A stretch of DNA of 64,000 nucleotides from Solitalea canadensis DSM 3403 (GCF_000242635.2 NC_017770.1:2120669-2184668), one strand, 5' to 3'. Shown: positions 33,335 through 43,380, counted from the stretch's first letter. Made by a program: numbers and translations. The notes: generated by a model from the sequence alone, not told the origin.

Positions 33335-34318
33335 ATGAAAAAAAATATCGCTTTATTGGCCGGAGGATACTCCGGAGAATCAGTAGTTTCTTTAAAATCA
33401 GCTGCACAAATTGAAAAAAGTATACCTGCTGATAAATACACCGTTTATAAGATCATTATCACCCGTGATAGTTGGTCGTATACTGATGCTTCCGGTAAAG
33501 TGAATGAGATCGACAGAAACGATTTTTCATTGAACCTTGAAAATCAAAAAGTAAAATTTGACTGCGTTTTCATTGCCATCCATGGTACGCCTGGAGAAGA
33601 TGGAATGTTACAAGGTTATTTTGAAATGTTAGGTATACCTTATACCACTTGTGATAGCTTTACATCCGCTTTAACGTTTAATAAGAGTTATACGAACTGT
33701 GTAATTGCGGCAGCTGGGGTAAATGTAGCCAAGTCGATGCCGTTATTTGAAGGTCAGCCTGTTACTGAAGCAGAAATTCTTGCTAAACTAACCTTGCCTG
33801 TTTTTGTAAAACCAAATAATGGTGGCTCAAGTTTAGGTACTTCAAAAGTTAAAGAAGCAGGAGAATTAAAAGAAGCGATTGAACGTGCCTTTAAAGAAGA
33901 CAAGCAGGTTTTGGTAGAGGAATTTATCAAAGGTCGTGAATTTACCTGTGGAGTTGTAAAACGCAACAATGAGGTAACTGTACTTCCTGTTACTGAAATT
34001 AAGAGCTCAAAAGAATTCTTCGATTTTGAAGCAAAATATACTCCAGGCCTTACAGAAGAAATTACACCGGCAGATATTGATCCTGAACTATTAAAAACGG
34101 TTCATCTGAATCTGAAACGCTCGTACCTGGCATTAAACTGTAGGGGAGTAGTTCGTATTGATTTTTTCTTACAGGAAGGCACCAACAAGTTTTATTTCTT
34201 AGAAGTAAATACCGTTCCCGGACAAACCGAAACCAGCCTTATTCCGCAGCAGGTTGCAGCAATGGGTTGGAATATAAGTGATTTTTATTCGTCGCTGATT
34301 GAAGAGGCCGTTAGGTAA
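33335..34318 (+). CDS. ddl: D-alanine--D-alanine ligase
   Basis: 327 residues, full-length ATP-grasp enzyme making the D-Ala-D-Ala terminus of peptidoglycan. Features seen: LAGGYSGESVVS at the N-terminus, HGTPGEDGMLQGYFEMLGIPYT, LPVFVKPNNGGSSLGTSKV (ATP binding), DFEAKYTPG (omega loop), RIDFFLQEG and LEVNTVPGQTETS (Mg2+ ligands). Divergent from the PASTA gene. Confidence 0.97.
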   Translation: MKKNIALLAGGYSGESVVSLKSAAQIEKSIPADKYTVYKIIITRDSWSYTDASGKVNEIDRNDFSLNLENQKVKFDCVFIAIHGTPGEDGMLQGYFEMLGIPYTTCDSFTSALTFNKSYTNCVIAAAGVNVAKSMPLFEGQPVTEAEILAKLTLPVFVKPNNGGSSLGTSKVKEAGELKEAIERAFKEDKQVLVEEFIKGREFTCGVVKRNNEVTVLPVTEIKSSKEFFDFEAKYTPGLTEEITPADIDPELLKTVHLNLKRSYLALNCRGVVRIDFFLQEGTNKFYFLEVNTVPGQTETSLIPQQVAAMGWNISDFYSSLIEEAVR

Positions 34319-34321
34319 TTA

Positions 34322-34370
34322 TGAGTTGCGGGTTGTTTAATTACGAGTTGCGGGTTGCGAATTACGGGTT
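34322..34370. repeat. G-rich inverted words facing the heptamer array
   Basis: Several copies of GAGTTGCGGGTT and TTACGGGTT, the reverse complement of the array unit CCCGTAA that starts 80 bp further on. The two parts could pair as a stem. Confidence 0.65.
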
Positions 34371-34447
34371 CTTATATTGTTTATTAATTAGCTATTATTT
34401 TTTAAGTAATCGGATTTTATTCCGAAATTGATGGGTCAAAAATTTAT

Positions 34448-34567
34448 CCGTAACCCGTAACCCGTAACCCGTAACCCGTAACCCGTAACCCGTAACCCGT
34501 AACCCGTAACCCGTAACCCGTAACCCGTAACCCGTAACCCGTAACCCGTAACCCGTAACCCGTAACC
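34448..34567. repeat. Perfect 7-bp tandem array (CCCGTAA)n, about 17 copies
   Basis: About 120 bp of uninterrupted CCCGTAA. On the minus strand this is GGGTTAC repeated, with four or more GGG runs spaced by four bases, which is the standard pattern for G-quadruplex formation and close to telomere repeats. It lies between the convergent ddl and thioesterase genes and ends 4 bp before the thioesterase stop codon. Confidence 0.95.
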
Positions 34568-34570
34568 GAA

Positions 34571-34990
34571 TTAAATACTATACTTTTCAATAATCCATTC
34601 TGGAATAGCTTCTGAACGTCCTGTTTTGGTATTCACCATTGTATAATCAAACCAACCGTTACTGCATAATTTTCCGGTTTTGTTTCGATGGATTTCAAAG
34701 CCAACTTTCAGATCTTTTTTAGCAACGCTCATAATCCAGGTCTTTACCGTAAAGCGATCACCTAGTAATAAAGGTCGTTTATACTCAACAAAAGCCGTAT
34801 TTATTACCCAGCCATAATTCAGTGCCAGAAACTCTTCCATTGGCATTTTATAAAAACGCTCCATTTGGTCATACCGAGCGGCCAATACATAATCAAAATA
34901 TTTACTGTTATGGACATGATTGTTCATATCTATATCGTCTGGACGAACCTGTAACTCGCTTTCAAAGACAGAATATTTTTTTTCACTCAT
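34571..34990 (-). CDS. Acyl-CoA thioesterase (hotdog fold)
   Basis: 139 residues. One 4HBT-type hotdog domain: ELQVRPDDIDMNNHVHNSKYFDYVLAARYDQM carries the acyl-thioesterase signature with Asp and Asn-His. The FatA/YbgC-like layout suggests a cytoplasmic acyl-CoA or acyl-ACP thioesterase. The substrate cannot be told. Its 3' end abuts the heptamer array. Confidence 0.9.
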   Translation of the reverse strand: MSEKKYSVFESELQVRPDDIDMNNHVHNSKYFDYVLAARYDQMERFYKMPMEEFLALNYGWVINTAFVEYKRPLLLGDRFTVKTWIMSVAKKDLKVGFEIHRNKTGKLCSNGWFDYTMVNTKTGRSEAIPEWIIEKYSI

Positions 34991-35070
34991 GATCGATAAA
35001 TCTAATTGACAGCTGCAAAACTAAATGAAAAAAGCCGGATACAAATCCGGCTTTCCTATTTTATTACATT

Positions 35071-35601
35071 TTAATGGTGTCTTCCATGTCCGCGGTGGTG
35101 GTGATGATCATCGTCATCATCCCAATCTCTATCTCTATCCCTGTCGCGATGCTTGTATTCTTTCCATTTACCATTTTTCCAATGACCAGGAGGAACTCTT
35201 CTGTAATAATCCTCATGACGATGGTACTCACGGTAAGTTATCTGGCGAGTTCCACAATATCCTCTCGGATATCTTTCTCTGTGCATAGAGAAATGCAGAT
35301 AAGGAGAAGGGCCTCCATAATCCAAAACAACCTTATAACCCGAATACAAATCATAACCTCTGTAACGCGAAGGCAATGAGGAAACTCTTACCCAGGCATG
35401 CCCATTGTTGTAGATAAAGCGAGATTCATACACATCATAATAACAGGCTACATCCGGTAAATAATAATACCTAACCTCACTATAACCATAAGGAGCCCAC
35501 ATAGGTGGTGTTCCAATGTTAACATTCACAGACACTTGTGCATTTACTTTGGTAAGGCCAAGAGCAACGATCATTAATCCTAATAGAAATGCTTTATTCA
35601 T
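35071..35601 (-). CDS. Secreted protein with Arg/Asp/His-rich tail
   Basis: 176 residues. Signal peptide (about 1-21, TKVNAQ), a Tyr-rich middle (YYYLPDVACYYDVYESRFIYNNGHAWVRVSSLP) seen in many small Bacteroidota envelope proteins, and a C-terminal tail with RDRDRDRD, DDDDD and HHHH runs (about 150-176). The His cluster could bind metal ions. No catalytic motif. It is divergent from a Spy/CpxP-like gene. Confidence 0.75.
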   Translation of the reverse strand: MNKAFLLGLMIVALGLTKVNAQVSVNVNIGTPPMWAPYGYSEVRYYYLPDVACYYDVYESRFIYNNGHAWVRVSSLPSRYRGYDLYSGYKVVLDYGGPSPYLHFSMHRERYPRGYCGTRQITYREYHRHEDYYRRVPPGHWKNGKWKEYKHRDRDRDRDWDDDDDHHHHRGHGRHH

Positions 35602-35782
35602 AACTCTACATTTTATACCTAATAGATGCCAAAAACAACACCAAAGGTTGCATGCTAATCCTAAATTTTAAAAATAGTTTCTGTGAAGAAAGTCCATCGC
35701 ATTATAACAGAAATTCAATTCATTGAAAGACAATTTTTTAGAAAAATTTAACTAGATTAAAGGTGTTAAATAAACTCTTATT

Positions 35783-36253
35783 ATGAAAAAGACAGCTCTC
35801 TTATTACTACCACTATTTTTTAGTGTTTTAATTTTACAAAAGGCAAATGCCCAAGATTCAAAATCTGAACTTGAACTAACACGAAGTGCGTTGCAAACCA
35901 TGAAGCAAGATGTAGTTACGCAAGTAATGAATCTAAGTGACGATCAATCTGAAAAATTTTGGCCATTATATAAAGAATATCAAGCAGCCAAAGCAGGATT
36001 AAACGATAAAAGCATTAAACTAATTGAAGACTATGCGAAGGTTTATGACAGTATTACCGATGAACAGGCAAATGCTTTAGTTCGTCAATTTCAAAGCATT
36101 CAGAAACAACAATTGTCCCTAGAAAACAAATACATTAAAAAATTTCAGAAACAGTTACCGGGTAAAGTAGTGGCCAAATATTTCCAAACAGAAAATAAAC
36201 TAGATGCTATTGCCCGGTATGATCTGGCCGGTTCTATTCCATTGGTAAAATAG
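35783..36253 (+). CDS. Secreted helical protein, Spy/CpxP-like
   Basis: 156 residues: signal peptide (about 1-23, KANAQ), then an all-helical domain with LSDDQSEKFWPLYKEYQAAKAGLNDKSIKLIEDYA, resembling the helical repeats of Spy/CpxP-type periplasmic proteins common in Bacteroidota. A chaperone-like or stress role would fit but is unproved. Just upstream of rpsO, which has its own promoter. Confidence 0.72.
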   Translation: MKKTALLLLPLFFSVLILQKANAQDSKSELELTRSALQTMKQDVVTQVMNLSDDQSEKFWPLYKEYQAAKAGLNDKSIKLIEDYAKVYDSITDEQANALVRQFQSIQKQQLSLENKYIKKFQKQLPGKVVAKYFQTENKLDAIARYDLAGSIPLVK

Positions 36254-36302
36254 AATAGAAACTTTATTTAAGTAAGTATTTTAAATTTAGTTGGATAAGT
36301 TC

Positions 36303-36310
36303 TATCTTTG
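36303..36310 (+). promoter_or_regulatory. -7 box of the rpsO promoter
   Basis: TATCTTTG matches TAnnTTTG, 45 bp upstream of the rpsO start. Confidence 0.5.
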
Positions 36311-36354
36311 CACCTCAATTAATTATTTGTTTAACGCTTTAATACTATTCAAGA

Positions 36355-36624
36355 ATGTATTTAAGTTCAGAAGTAAAGAAAGAAATCTTTAAGAAACACG
36401 GCCAGAGTGAAACTAACACTGGTTCAGCAGAAGGTCAGATCGCGTTGTTTACGCACCGCATCAAACATTTGACTGAGCACTTGAAGAAAAACAAAAAAGA
36501 CTTTGGCACTCAATTAGCCGTTCAGAAACTAGTTGGTAAACGTCGTTCACAATTAGATTATCTAATGAAGAAAGACATTGCTCGTTACCGTGCAATTATC
36601 AAAGAACTAGATTTAAGAAGATAG
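36355..36624 (+). CDS. rpsO: Ribosomal protein S15
   Basis: 89 residues, full length. The S15 signature TGSAEGQIALFTHRIKHLTEHLKKNKKDFGTQLAVQKLVGKRRSQLDYLMKKD is intact; it binds the 16S rRNA central domain in the 30S subunit. Followed by a strong hairpin and then pnp, the same rpsO-pnp order as in many bacteria. Confidence 0.98.
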   Translation: MYLSSEVKKEIFKKHGQSETNTGSAEGQIALFTHRIKHLTEHLKKNKKDFGTQLAVQKLVGKRRSQLDYLMKKDIARYRAIIKELDLRR

Positions 36625-36631
36625 TTTTTTC

Positions 36632-36670
36632 AAAAAAAGAGCCGTTAGTTTATACCAACGGCTCTTTTAC
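36632..36670 (+). terminator. Terminator after rpsO
   Basis: AAAGAGCCGTT pairs with AACGGCTCTTT, followed by T-rich sequence. It separates rpsO from pnp, which starts 163 bp later. Confidence 0.85.
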
Positions 36671-36832
36671 TTTTACCTTCTGTTTACATATAGCGCATTA
36701 ACCCCCAGAAAAACAAAGCGTTATAGCAAATCATTAGAACGATAAAAGTCCTAAATATAAAATCGCGACTAAGCGAATAAGTATTGAAGTTTTACTTATT
36801 TTTAGTCGCAAATAAGTTGTAGAAAAAAATAT

Positions 36833-39001
36833 ATGTCGCAAATTGGAATTACTAAAACGTTTGATATCGGCGATGGAAGACTGATATCAATCGAAACCGG
36901 AAAGCTGGCGAAACAAGCTGATGGTAGCGTAGTAGTAAAAATGGGAAACACCATGTTACTAGCTACTGTCGTTTCGGCAAAAGAAGCTAAACCGGGAACT
37001 GACTTTTTACCCCTGTCTGTAGATTATCAAGAAAAATATGCCGCTGCCGGACGTATTCCTGGTGGCTTTTTACGTCGTGAAGCAAAACTTTCTGACTATG
37101 AAGTACTAATCAGCCGTTTGGTTGACCGTGCACTTCGTCCTTTATTCCCTGATGATTATCACGCTGATACACAAGTAATGATCAGCTTAATTTCTGCTGA
37201 TAAAGATATCGCTCCTGATGCATTAGCTGCTTTAGCTGCATCTGCTGCTTTAACGATCAGTGATATTCCTTTCAATGGCCCTATCTCTGAAGTACGTGTT
37301 GCACGTATTGACGGTAAATATGTGGTTAACCCTGGAATTAAAGAACTTGAACAAGCTGATATGGATATCATGCTTGCTGGTTCTGCTAAAGACATCGTAA
37401 TGATGGAAGGGGAGATGAAAGAATGTTCAGAACAAGATATGATTGAGGCCATTAAAGTTGGTCACGAGGCTATCAAAGTTCAGATCAATGCACAGTTGGA
37501 ATTACGCGAATTGACCGGAAACAAACCAAAACGCGAATACAACCACGAAGAAAATGATGCTGATCTTAAAAACCGTATCAGAGAAGAACTTTACGCAGCG
37601 ATTTACAATGTTGCTAAATCTGGTGGAAACAAAGATGAGCGTGGCGAAGCTTTCAAAGCTGTTCGTGATGCATTTATTGAGAAAGTAACGTTAGAAAAAG
37701 GTGAAGAAGGTATTGATGATGTAACGTTAATGCTTATTAAACGTTACTACCACGATATCGAAAAAGAGGCAATGCGTAACATGATCTTAAACGAAGGTAT
37801 TCGTTTAGATGGTCGTACTGTTACCCAAATTCGTCCAATCTGGTCGGAAGTTAACTATTTACCTTCTGCACATGGTTCGGCAGTATTTACTCGTGGTGAA
37901 ACTCAATCATTAACTACTGTTACCTTAGGTGCAAAAGATGATGAGCAAATGATCGACGGAGCATTATTCTTCGGATATAACAAATTCTTATTGCACTATA
38001 ACTTCCCAGGTTTCTCAACAGGTGAAGTTCGCCCTAACCGCGGTCCTGGTCGTCGTGAAATTGGTCACGGTAACCTTGCAATGCGTTCATTGAAACAAGT
38101 TTTACCAATCGAAGGCGAAAATCCATATACCATCCGTGTTGTTTCTGATATTTTGGAGTCAAACGGTTCTTCATCAATGGCTACCGTTTGTGCGGGTGCA
38201 TTAGCATTGATGGATGCAGGTATTAAACTTAAAGCTCCTGTTTCAGGTATTGCGATGGGTTTAATTTCTGAAGGAGATAAATATGCCATTCTTTCAGACA
38301 TCTTAGGTGATGAAGATCATTTAGGAGATATGGACTTTAAAGTTACCGGAACTACTAAAGGTATTACCGGTTGCCAAATGGACATTAAGATTGATGGTTT
38401 ATCATACGAAACTTTAACGCAAGCATTAGAGCAGGCTCGTCAGGGACGTTTACACATCCTTGGTGAAATGGCGAAAACACTTTCTGAACCACGTGAAGAT
38501 TACAAACCACATGCACCACGCATTGTTGAGATATTAATTCCTCGTGAATTTATCGGTGCAGTAATTGGCCCAGGTGGTAAAGTTATCCAGGAAATGCAAC
38601 GCGAAACCGGAGCAGATATCAATATCGAAGAAGTTGGTGAATTTGGTAAAGTTCAAATCTTTGGTACAGAGAAAGAAAGTGTAGACAAAGCAATGGCAAG
38701 GATCAAAGGTATTACTACTGTTCCTGAAATTGGTGAAGTTTACGAAGGTACAGTTAAAAACATTCAACCTTTTGGTGCGTTTGTAGAGATTTTGCCTGGT
38801 AAAGATGGTTTATTACACATTTCTGAAATCGACTGGAAGCGTTTTGAGACAATGGATGGGGTTTTAGAAATTGGCGAGACAATCAAAGTTAAATTACTTG
38901 ATATCGATAAGAAAACAGGTAAATTGAAACTTTCACGCAAAGTGTTGCTTCCTCGTCCGGAGCGTCCTGCACAAGAAAAGAAAGAAGAAAACAAACAATA
39001 A
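36833..39001 (+). CDS. pnp: Polynucleotide phosphorylase
   Basis: 722 residues, standard length. Two RNase PH domains (about 10-230 and 310-545), the second with the phosphate-site region [18 protein letters not shown]; a KH domain (about 555-615, [18 protein letters not shown]) and an S1 domain (about 620-690, [31 protein letters not shown]). Degrades RNA 3'-5' by phosphorolysis in the cytoplasm. Ends with a charged KKEENKQ tail and is followed by a clear terminator. Confidence 0.98.
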   Translation: MSQIGITKTFDIGDGRLISIETGKLAKQADGSVVVKMGNTMLLATVVSAKEAKPGTDFLPLSVDYQEKYAAAGRIPGGFLRREAKLSDYEVLISRLVDRALRPLFPDDYHADTQVMISLISADKDIAPDALAALAASAALTISDIPFNGPISEVRVARIDGKYVVNPGIKELEQADMDIMLAGSAKDIVMMEGEMKECSEQDMIEAIKVGHEAIKVQINAQLELRELTGNKPKREYNHEENDADLKNRIREELYAAIYNVAKSGGNKDERGEAFKAVRDAFIEKVTLEKGEEGIDDVTLMLIKRYYHDIEKEAMRNMILNEGIRLDGRTVTQIRPIWSEVNYLPSAHGSAVFTRGETQSLTTVTLGAKDDEQMIDGALFFGYNKFLLHYNFPGFSTGEVRPNRGPGRREIGHGNLAMRSLKQVLPIEGENPYTIRVVSDILESNGSSSMATVCAGALALMDAGIKLKAPVSGIAMGLISEGDKYAILSDILGDEDHLGDMDFKVTGTTKGITGCQMDIKIDGLSYETLTQALEQARQGRLHILGEMAKTLSEPREDYKPHAPRIVEILIPREFIGAVIGPGGKVIQEMQRETGADINIEEVGEFGKVQIFGTEKESVDKAMARIKGITTVPEIGEVYEGTVKNIQPFGAFVEILPGKDGLLHISEIDWKRFETMDGVLEIGETIKVKLLDIDKKTGKLKLSRKVLLPRPERPAQEKKEENKQ

Positions 39002-39022
39002 TAATTTGTTTCTAATCCTATT

Positions 39023-39049
39023 AAAACCGGCTTTATGCCGGTTTTTTTG
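39023..39049 (+). terminator. Terminator after pnp
   Basis: AAAACCGGC / GCCGGTTTT stem with a TTTAT loop and a seven-T run. Confidence 0.9.
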
Positions 39050-39139
39050 TTTCTATGGGATTAGGTATGTTAGCTATCACCAAGAGTAGACATATATCTA
39101 CATGATTGCAAAAAACAATAGACGAAGTAATCAAGGAGC

Positions 39140-39280
39140 TTGGAAAAATTAGCCAAAGAAATATTTCGTTTTATCATATGGTTTATCCACCTGTTTGAAT
39201 GGAAGAACCCGGCAAAAATCATCAATGCGTTAAGGACTTACGAGAAAAATGTTTTTCAGTTAAAAAGGAGAGAAGAATAG
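39140..39280 (+). CDS. Possible 46-residue membrane peptide
   Basis: Open frame starting with TTG right after AAGGAGC. It would encode a peptide beginning MEKLAKEIFRFIIWFIHLFE with one hydrophobic helix and a basic tail that ends KRREE. It lies between pnp and the YceI gene, where no other gene is visible, but the TTG start and short length make it doubtful; it could be the end of a decayed gene. Confidence 0.25.
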   Translation: MEKLAKEIFRFIIWFIHLFEWKNPAKIINALRTYEKNVFQLKRREE

Positions 39281-39300
39281 TATAGTTGCAGAGCCTTTTA

Positions 39301-39855
39301 TTAGTTCTTAGCAAAGTACAAACTAAAGTCGCCGTTTACTCTCACTTTAACAGTATCTGCTATTTTCTCTTCTACGATTTTAGGGATTTTGATGTTATGA
39401 TCTTCACAGTCGATAGTAAAATCAGCATTCAGGCTTACCATTCCGTTTTTAACTACCAGTGTTCCGGGAATAACCCTAGGTTTTTCAATTCCCCTAACTG
39501 ATAGTTTTCCCTCCACAACTATGGGATAAACACCATCTTTTGTTAAATCGATTGAATCCTTGAATTTCCCACGAAAAGAAGCTTTAGGAAACCGGTCGCT
39601 GTCAAGGTAGTTTTCATTAAAATGCTCCTGCATCAATGAAATGTCAAACCGAAAGGTTCTTACAGCCACCTCAAACACAAACTCACCTTTTTCAAAATTT
39701 AACACACCCACACCCATTTTAGAAGAAGCTTCGATGTCTTCCAGAGGTGCATTTGAAATAAATGAGATCGCTACATTTTTAGAGGCATATAGCGTTTGTG
39801 CATTACTTCCCACAGTAATGCATAAGCATAACAATAGTGTAGATAAGAGCTTCAT
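39301..39855 (-). CDS. YceI-family protein
   Basis: 184 residues from the Met at 39855, which begins a signal peptide (MKLLSTLLLCLCITVGSNAQ). The YceI lipocalin-like beta-barrel follows (FEVAVRTFRFDISLMQEHFNENYLDSDRFPKASFRG; GKLSVRGIEKPRVIPGTLVV). The family binds isoprenoid or polyisoprenoid lipids in the periplasm. Alone on the minus strand. Confidence 0.88.
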   Translation of the reverse strand: MKLLSTLLLCLCITVGSNAQTLYASKNVAISFISNAPLEDIEASSKMGVGVLNFEKGEFVFEVAVRTFRFDISLMQEHFNENYLDSDRFPKASFRGKFKDSIDLTKDGVYPIVVEGKLSVRGIEKPRVIPGTLVVKNGMVSLNADFTIDCEDHNIKIPKIVEEKIADTVKVRVNGDFSLYFAKN

Positions 39856-40022
39856 ACTATACAATACGTTAAATTATGGCAGAATGTTTTAAATAGGTAT
39901 GTAAATATTTTACATGATCAAATTTAGCACTTTCTTAGCATATAACGTTAGCATTAAGTATTTTTGCGGCAGATGTAAAAATCAATTATCCATGGGATGA
40001 TTACATCTGTTAAAAAAACGAT

Positions 40023-40694
40023 ATGAAACATATAATTGCCCCTTCTGTTCTGTCAGCTGATTTTGCCAACCTGCAGGATGATGTAGAAATGTTAAATGAA
40101 AGTTCGGCAGATTGGTTACACGTAGATGTTATGGACGGAGTTTTTGTTCCGAACATTTCATTCGGATTTCCGGTTGTAGCAGCTATTAACCATCATGCTA
40201 AAAAACCTTTGGATGTGCACTTAATGATCGTGGATCCGGATCGTTACCTTGAAGATTTCAAGAAGGTAGGGGCGAAGATCCTTACTGTACACTACGAAGC
40301 TTGTACTCATTTACATCGTACAATTGCTAAAATTAAAGAATTGGGAATGAAGGCAGGTGTAGCACTTAACCCTCATACTCCGGTAAGTGTGCTTGAAGAT
40401 ATTTTGGAAGATGTGGATTTAGTATTGATCATGTCTGTAAACCCGGGCTTTGGCGGACAAAAATTCATTGAGAATACTTATAATAAGATTAAGGCTTTGC
40501 GTGAGTTATGTGCAAAGAGAAATGCAGAAGTTATTATTGAGGTTGACGGTGGTGTAAACAAACACAATGCATTAGCATTATTAAAAGCAGGAGCAGATGC
40601 TTTAGTTGCCGGAAACGCAGTGTTTTCTGCGGAAGATCCAATCGCCGAAATAGCTGAGCTTAAAAAATTAAATATTGAAGCAATACAGGCATAA
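40023..40694 (+). CDS. rpe: Ribulose-phosphate 3-epimerase
   Basis: 223 residues, complete TIM barrel. APSVLSADFANL, DVMDGVFVPNISFG, DVHLMI, MSVNPGFGGQKFI and EVDGGVN are the family motifs with metal ligands His and Asp. Interconverts ribulose-5-P and xylulose-5-P in the pentose phosphate pathway. Single gene with a strong terminator after it. Confidence 0.97.
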   Translation: MKHIIAPSVLSADFANLQDDVEMLNESSADWLHVDVMDGVFVPNISFGFPVVAAINHHAKKPLDVHLMIVDPDRYLEDFKKVGAKILTVHYEACTHLHRTIAKIKELGMKAGVALNPHTPVSVLEDILEDVDLVLIMSVNPGFGGQKFIENTYNKIKALRELCAKRNAEVIIEVDGGVNKHNALALLKAGADALVAGNAVFSAEDPIAEIAELKKLNIEAIQA

Positions 40695-40712
40695 GTACTT
40701 TTTGCTTATAGT

Positions 40713-40750
40713 AAAAAGTCCATCTTCTTAATAGTAGATGGACTTTTTTT
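40713..40750 (+). terminator. Terminator after rpe
   Basis: AAAAAGTCCATCT pairs with AGATGGACTTTTT, ending in a T run. Confidence 0.9.
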
Positions 40751-41138
40751 ATGCATTTTATTGTTTTGACACCATCAAAAAACAAAAAATAAAAACAGTA
40801 TAATAATCTGATTATCTATGATATAGATCATTTAAAATACAAAAACTATCACTTTTATAGTCTTTAGCCATCGGAATTGATGGACACGGAATTTAAATAC
40901 TTCATTCCTAAATAGTATTTTTGCACTTTCAAAACTGGGAAGTAGTCTTACTTTGTATCATTTATAAATCAACCAAAACCTTATTTTCTTTAATTTCGTA
41001 GTGTGCAATAAACACTATTAATTTAAACTTTTTTTAACATTTTGGTTTATAAATAATAAATTTGACAACAAAAGTTCACAATTATTAAAATAACAAACTA
41101 TAAAACTACCATTTTTGTAGATAATTATAACTGTATAC
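40751..41138. other. Long leader region before serC
   Basis: About 390 bp, very AT-rich, without a gene. It should contain the serC promoter, but I find no exact TAnnTTTG box close to the start and no riboswitch I recognise. Confidence 0.4.
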
Positions 41139-42206
41139 ATGAAACACAATTTCGGAGCCGGACCTGGTATTTTACCCCAGGAAGTATTAAAACAAGCCGC
41201 AGAGGCCGTTTTAAATTTTAATAACAGCGGATTATCCATTTTGGAGATCTCCCATCGTACTGCCGACTTTGAATCCGTTGTCTCCGAAGCTTGTAGTTTA
41301 GTTAAAGAGTTATTGAGCCTTAATGACGATTATGCGATCACTTTTTTACACGGTGGTGCTAGTACCCAGTTTGCGATGGTTCCATACAATCTTTTAGGCG
41401 AGGGAGAGACTGCAGCTTATTTAGATTCAGGAACTTGGGCAAGCAAAGCGATTAAGGAAGCAAAATTCTTTGGAAATGTGAACGTTGTAGCATCTTCAAA
41501 AGAATCAAACTATACGTTTATTCCTAAGGATTATACAATTCCTGCTGATGCTAACTATTTTCACGTTACTTCTAATAACACCATTTACGGAACACAATTA
41601 CATGAGTTCCCTGAATCTCCGGTGCCATTGGTAAGTGATATGTCATCAGACATTTTCAGTCGTGTTTTTGACGCAAATAAATTCGGTTTGATCTATGCTG
41701 GTGCTCAGAAAAATATGGGTCCTGCAGGTGTCGCTTTAGCAATTGTTAGAAAAGACTTGTTAGGCAAAGTAGACCGTAAAATTCCTTCCATGTTCAATTA
41801 TCAGTTACATATTGATAATGGTTCAATGTACAATACACCTCCGGTTTTTGCCCTTTACGTTTCGATGCTTACACTTCGTTGGGTAAAAGAGCAGGGCGGT
41901 GTTGCTGCAATGGAAAAGATCAATAACAAAAAAGCAGCTACCTTGTACGCTGAGATCGATCGTAATCCGTTGTTTAAAGGTACTTGTGCGGTTGAAGATC
42001 GTTCACGTATGAATGTTTGCTTTGTGATGGACAATCCTGAGATTGAAAAAGAATTCCTGGATTTTGCTAAGAAAGCAGATATCGTTGGCTTAAAGGGTCA
42101 TAGAAGCGTGGGTGGTTTCCGTGCATCTATTTACAATGCATTACCTCAATCAAGTGTTGATCACCTGGTAAGCACCATGCAAGCTTTCGAACAATTAAAA
42201 AAATAG
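41139..42206 (+). CDS. serC: Phosphoserine aminotransferase
   Basis: 355 residues, family length. [13 protein letters not shown] at the N-terminus, [16 protein letters not shown], and the PLP lysine in [19 protein letters not shown] near residue 195. Converts 3-phosphohydroxypyruvate to phosphoserine (and takes part in pyridoxal phosphate synthesis). serA follows 38 bp downstream, giving the first two steps of serine synthesis. Confidence 0.97.
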   Translation: MKHNFGAGPGILPQEVLKQAAEAVLNFNNSGLSILEISHRTADFESVVSEACSLVKELLSLNDDYAITFLHGGASTQFAMVPYNLLGEGETAAYLDSGTWASKAIKEAKFFGNVNVVASSKESNYTFIPKDYTIPADANYFHVTSNNTIYGTQLHEFPESPVPLVSDMSSDIFSRVFDANKFGLIYAGAQKNMGPAGVALAIVRKDLLGKVDRKIPSMFNYQLHIDNGSMYNTPPVFALYVSMLTLRWVKEQGGVAAMEKINNKKAATLYAEIDRNPLFKGTCAVEDRSRMNVCFVMDNPEIEKEFLDFAKKADIVGLKGHRSVGGFRASIYNALPQSSVDHLVSTMQAFEQLKK

Positions 42207-42244
42207 TTTGTTGACCATTCTTAATTATAGATAAAAGTTTTTTT

Positions 42245-43195
42245 ATGGCTAAAATATTAGCAAACGACGGTATTGATCCGGTTGGTAAAGCATTATTAGA
42301 AAGAGCCGGTTTTACGGTAGATACACAAAACATTCCGCAAGATCAGTTAGCTTCCCGCTTAAATGAGTATGATGCGATCACCGTTCGTTCGGCAACTAAA
42401 GTTCGTAAAGAGTTGATCGATGCTTGTCCAAACCTCAAATTGATTGGAAGGGGAGGTGTTGGTATGGATAATATCGATGTTGATTACGCTAAAAGTAAAG
42501 GATTAGCAGTTGTAAATACTCCTGCTTCCTCATCGCTTTCTGTAGCTGAATTAGTATTTGCTCACTTATTTACCGGTGTTCGTTTTTTACAAGATGCGAA
42601 CCGTAAAATGCCTGTAGAAGGTGCAGAAAAATTTAACGACCTTAAAAAAGCATATACTAAAGGGATTGAATTACGCGGTAAAACCATTGGTATTCTTGGT
42701 TTTGGCCGTATTGGTCGCGAAGTAGCTAAAATTGCCTTAGGACTTGGTATGGAGGTTTTAGCGTATGATCTATACGAATTTAACCCTGAAGTAGAACTTT
42801 CATTTATGGGTGCTTCAAAGGTGAAGCTGTATGTAAAGGTTGCTACCAAAGATGAATTATTGAAAAACAGTGATTTCATCTCGGTACATACTCCTGCGGT
42901 TGACAAACCTGAAATTGGAGCCACTGAGTTTGCACTATTAAAAGACGGTGCTTTTATCGTAAATGCTTCTCGTGGAGGTGTTATCGATGAAAATGCATTA
43001 TTAGCTGCGTTAAATAGTGGTAAAATTGCATTTGCTGGTTTAGATGTTTTTGAAAATGAGCCTAAACCATTAGAGGCTCTGTTAAAACATCCTAAAATTT
43101 CATTAACTCCACACATTGGCGCTTCAACCAACGAGGCTCAAGAGCGAATCGGGACTGAACTAGCAAACTTAATTATTGATTTCTTTAAGAAATAA
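42245..43195 (+). CDS. serA: D-3-phosphoglycerate dehydrogenase (short form)
   Basis: 316 residues: NAD-binding Rossmann fold (GKTIGILGFGRIGREVAKIALGLGMEVLAYD), substrate site VRSATKVRK and IGRGGVGMDNID, catalytic Arg in NASRGGVIDE and His in TPHIGASTNEAQ. It lacks the C-terminal ACT domain, so allosteric serine inhibition of the E. coli type is not expected. Co-directional with serC. Confidence 0.95.
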   Translation: MAKILANDGIDPVGKALLERAGFTVDTQNIPQDQLASRLNEYDAITVRSATKVRKELIDACPNLKLIGRGGVGMDNIDVDYAKSKGLAVVNTPASSSLSVAELVFAHLFTGVRFLQDANRKMPVEGAEKFNDLKKAYTKGIELRGKTIGILGFGRIGREVAKIALGLGMEVLAYDLYEFNPEVELSFMGASKVKLYVKVATKDELLKNSDFISVHTPAVDKPEIGATEFALLKDGAFIVNASRGGVIDENALLAALNSGKIAFAGLDVFENEPKPLEALLKHPKISLTPHIGASTNEAQERIGTELANLIIDFFKK

Positions 43196-43207
43196 AAGAT
43201 TTAAATA

Positions 43208-43256
43208 GCACGCAAAGCCGCAAAGATGCTAAGTTTTTAGCTCTTTTGCGGCTTTG
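43208..43256. repeat. REP-like unit / terminator after serA
   Basis: AAGCCGCAAAGA pairs with TCTTTTGCGGCTT. The start (CACGCAAAGCCGCAAAG) resembles the palindromic units at 17853-18160 and 28508, and the hairpin can terminate the serCA message. Confidence 0.65.
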
Positions 43257-43304
43257 TTGGTTATTAGCTATTAGCATTTAGTTTTTTAGCTAATAGCTTG
43301 CCGT
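43257..43304. repeat. TTAGCTA word cluster with inverted copy
   Basis: ATTAGCTATTAGCATTTAG, a T run, then AGCTAATAGC. The same words recur after fic (44370-44400) and, inverted, at 44531-44567. Confidence 0.55.
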
Positions 43305-43380
43305 TAATGCCTATTATTGCAGGTAAGGTAATCTGAATATGGTTGAAGATACCTTTGTTGCGGATTATTTTTATACATTT

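Noticed and set aside
34448-34567. CRISPR array
   Set aside because: Units are 7 bp with no spacers and no cas genes are nearby.
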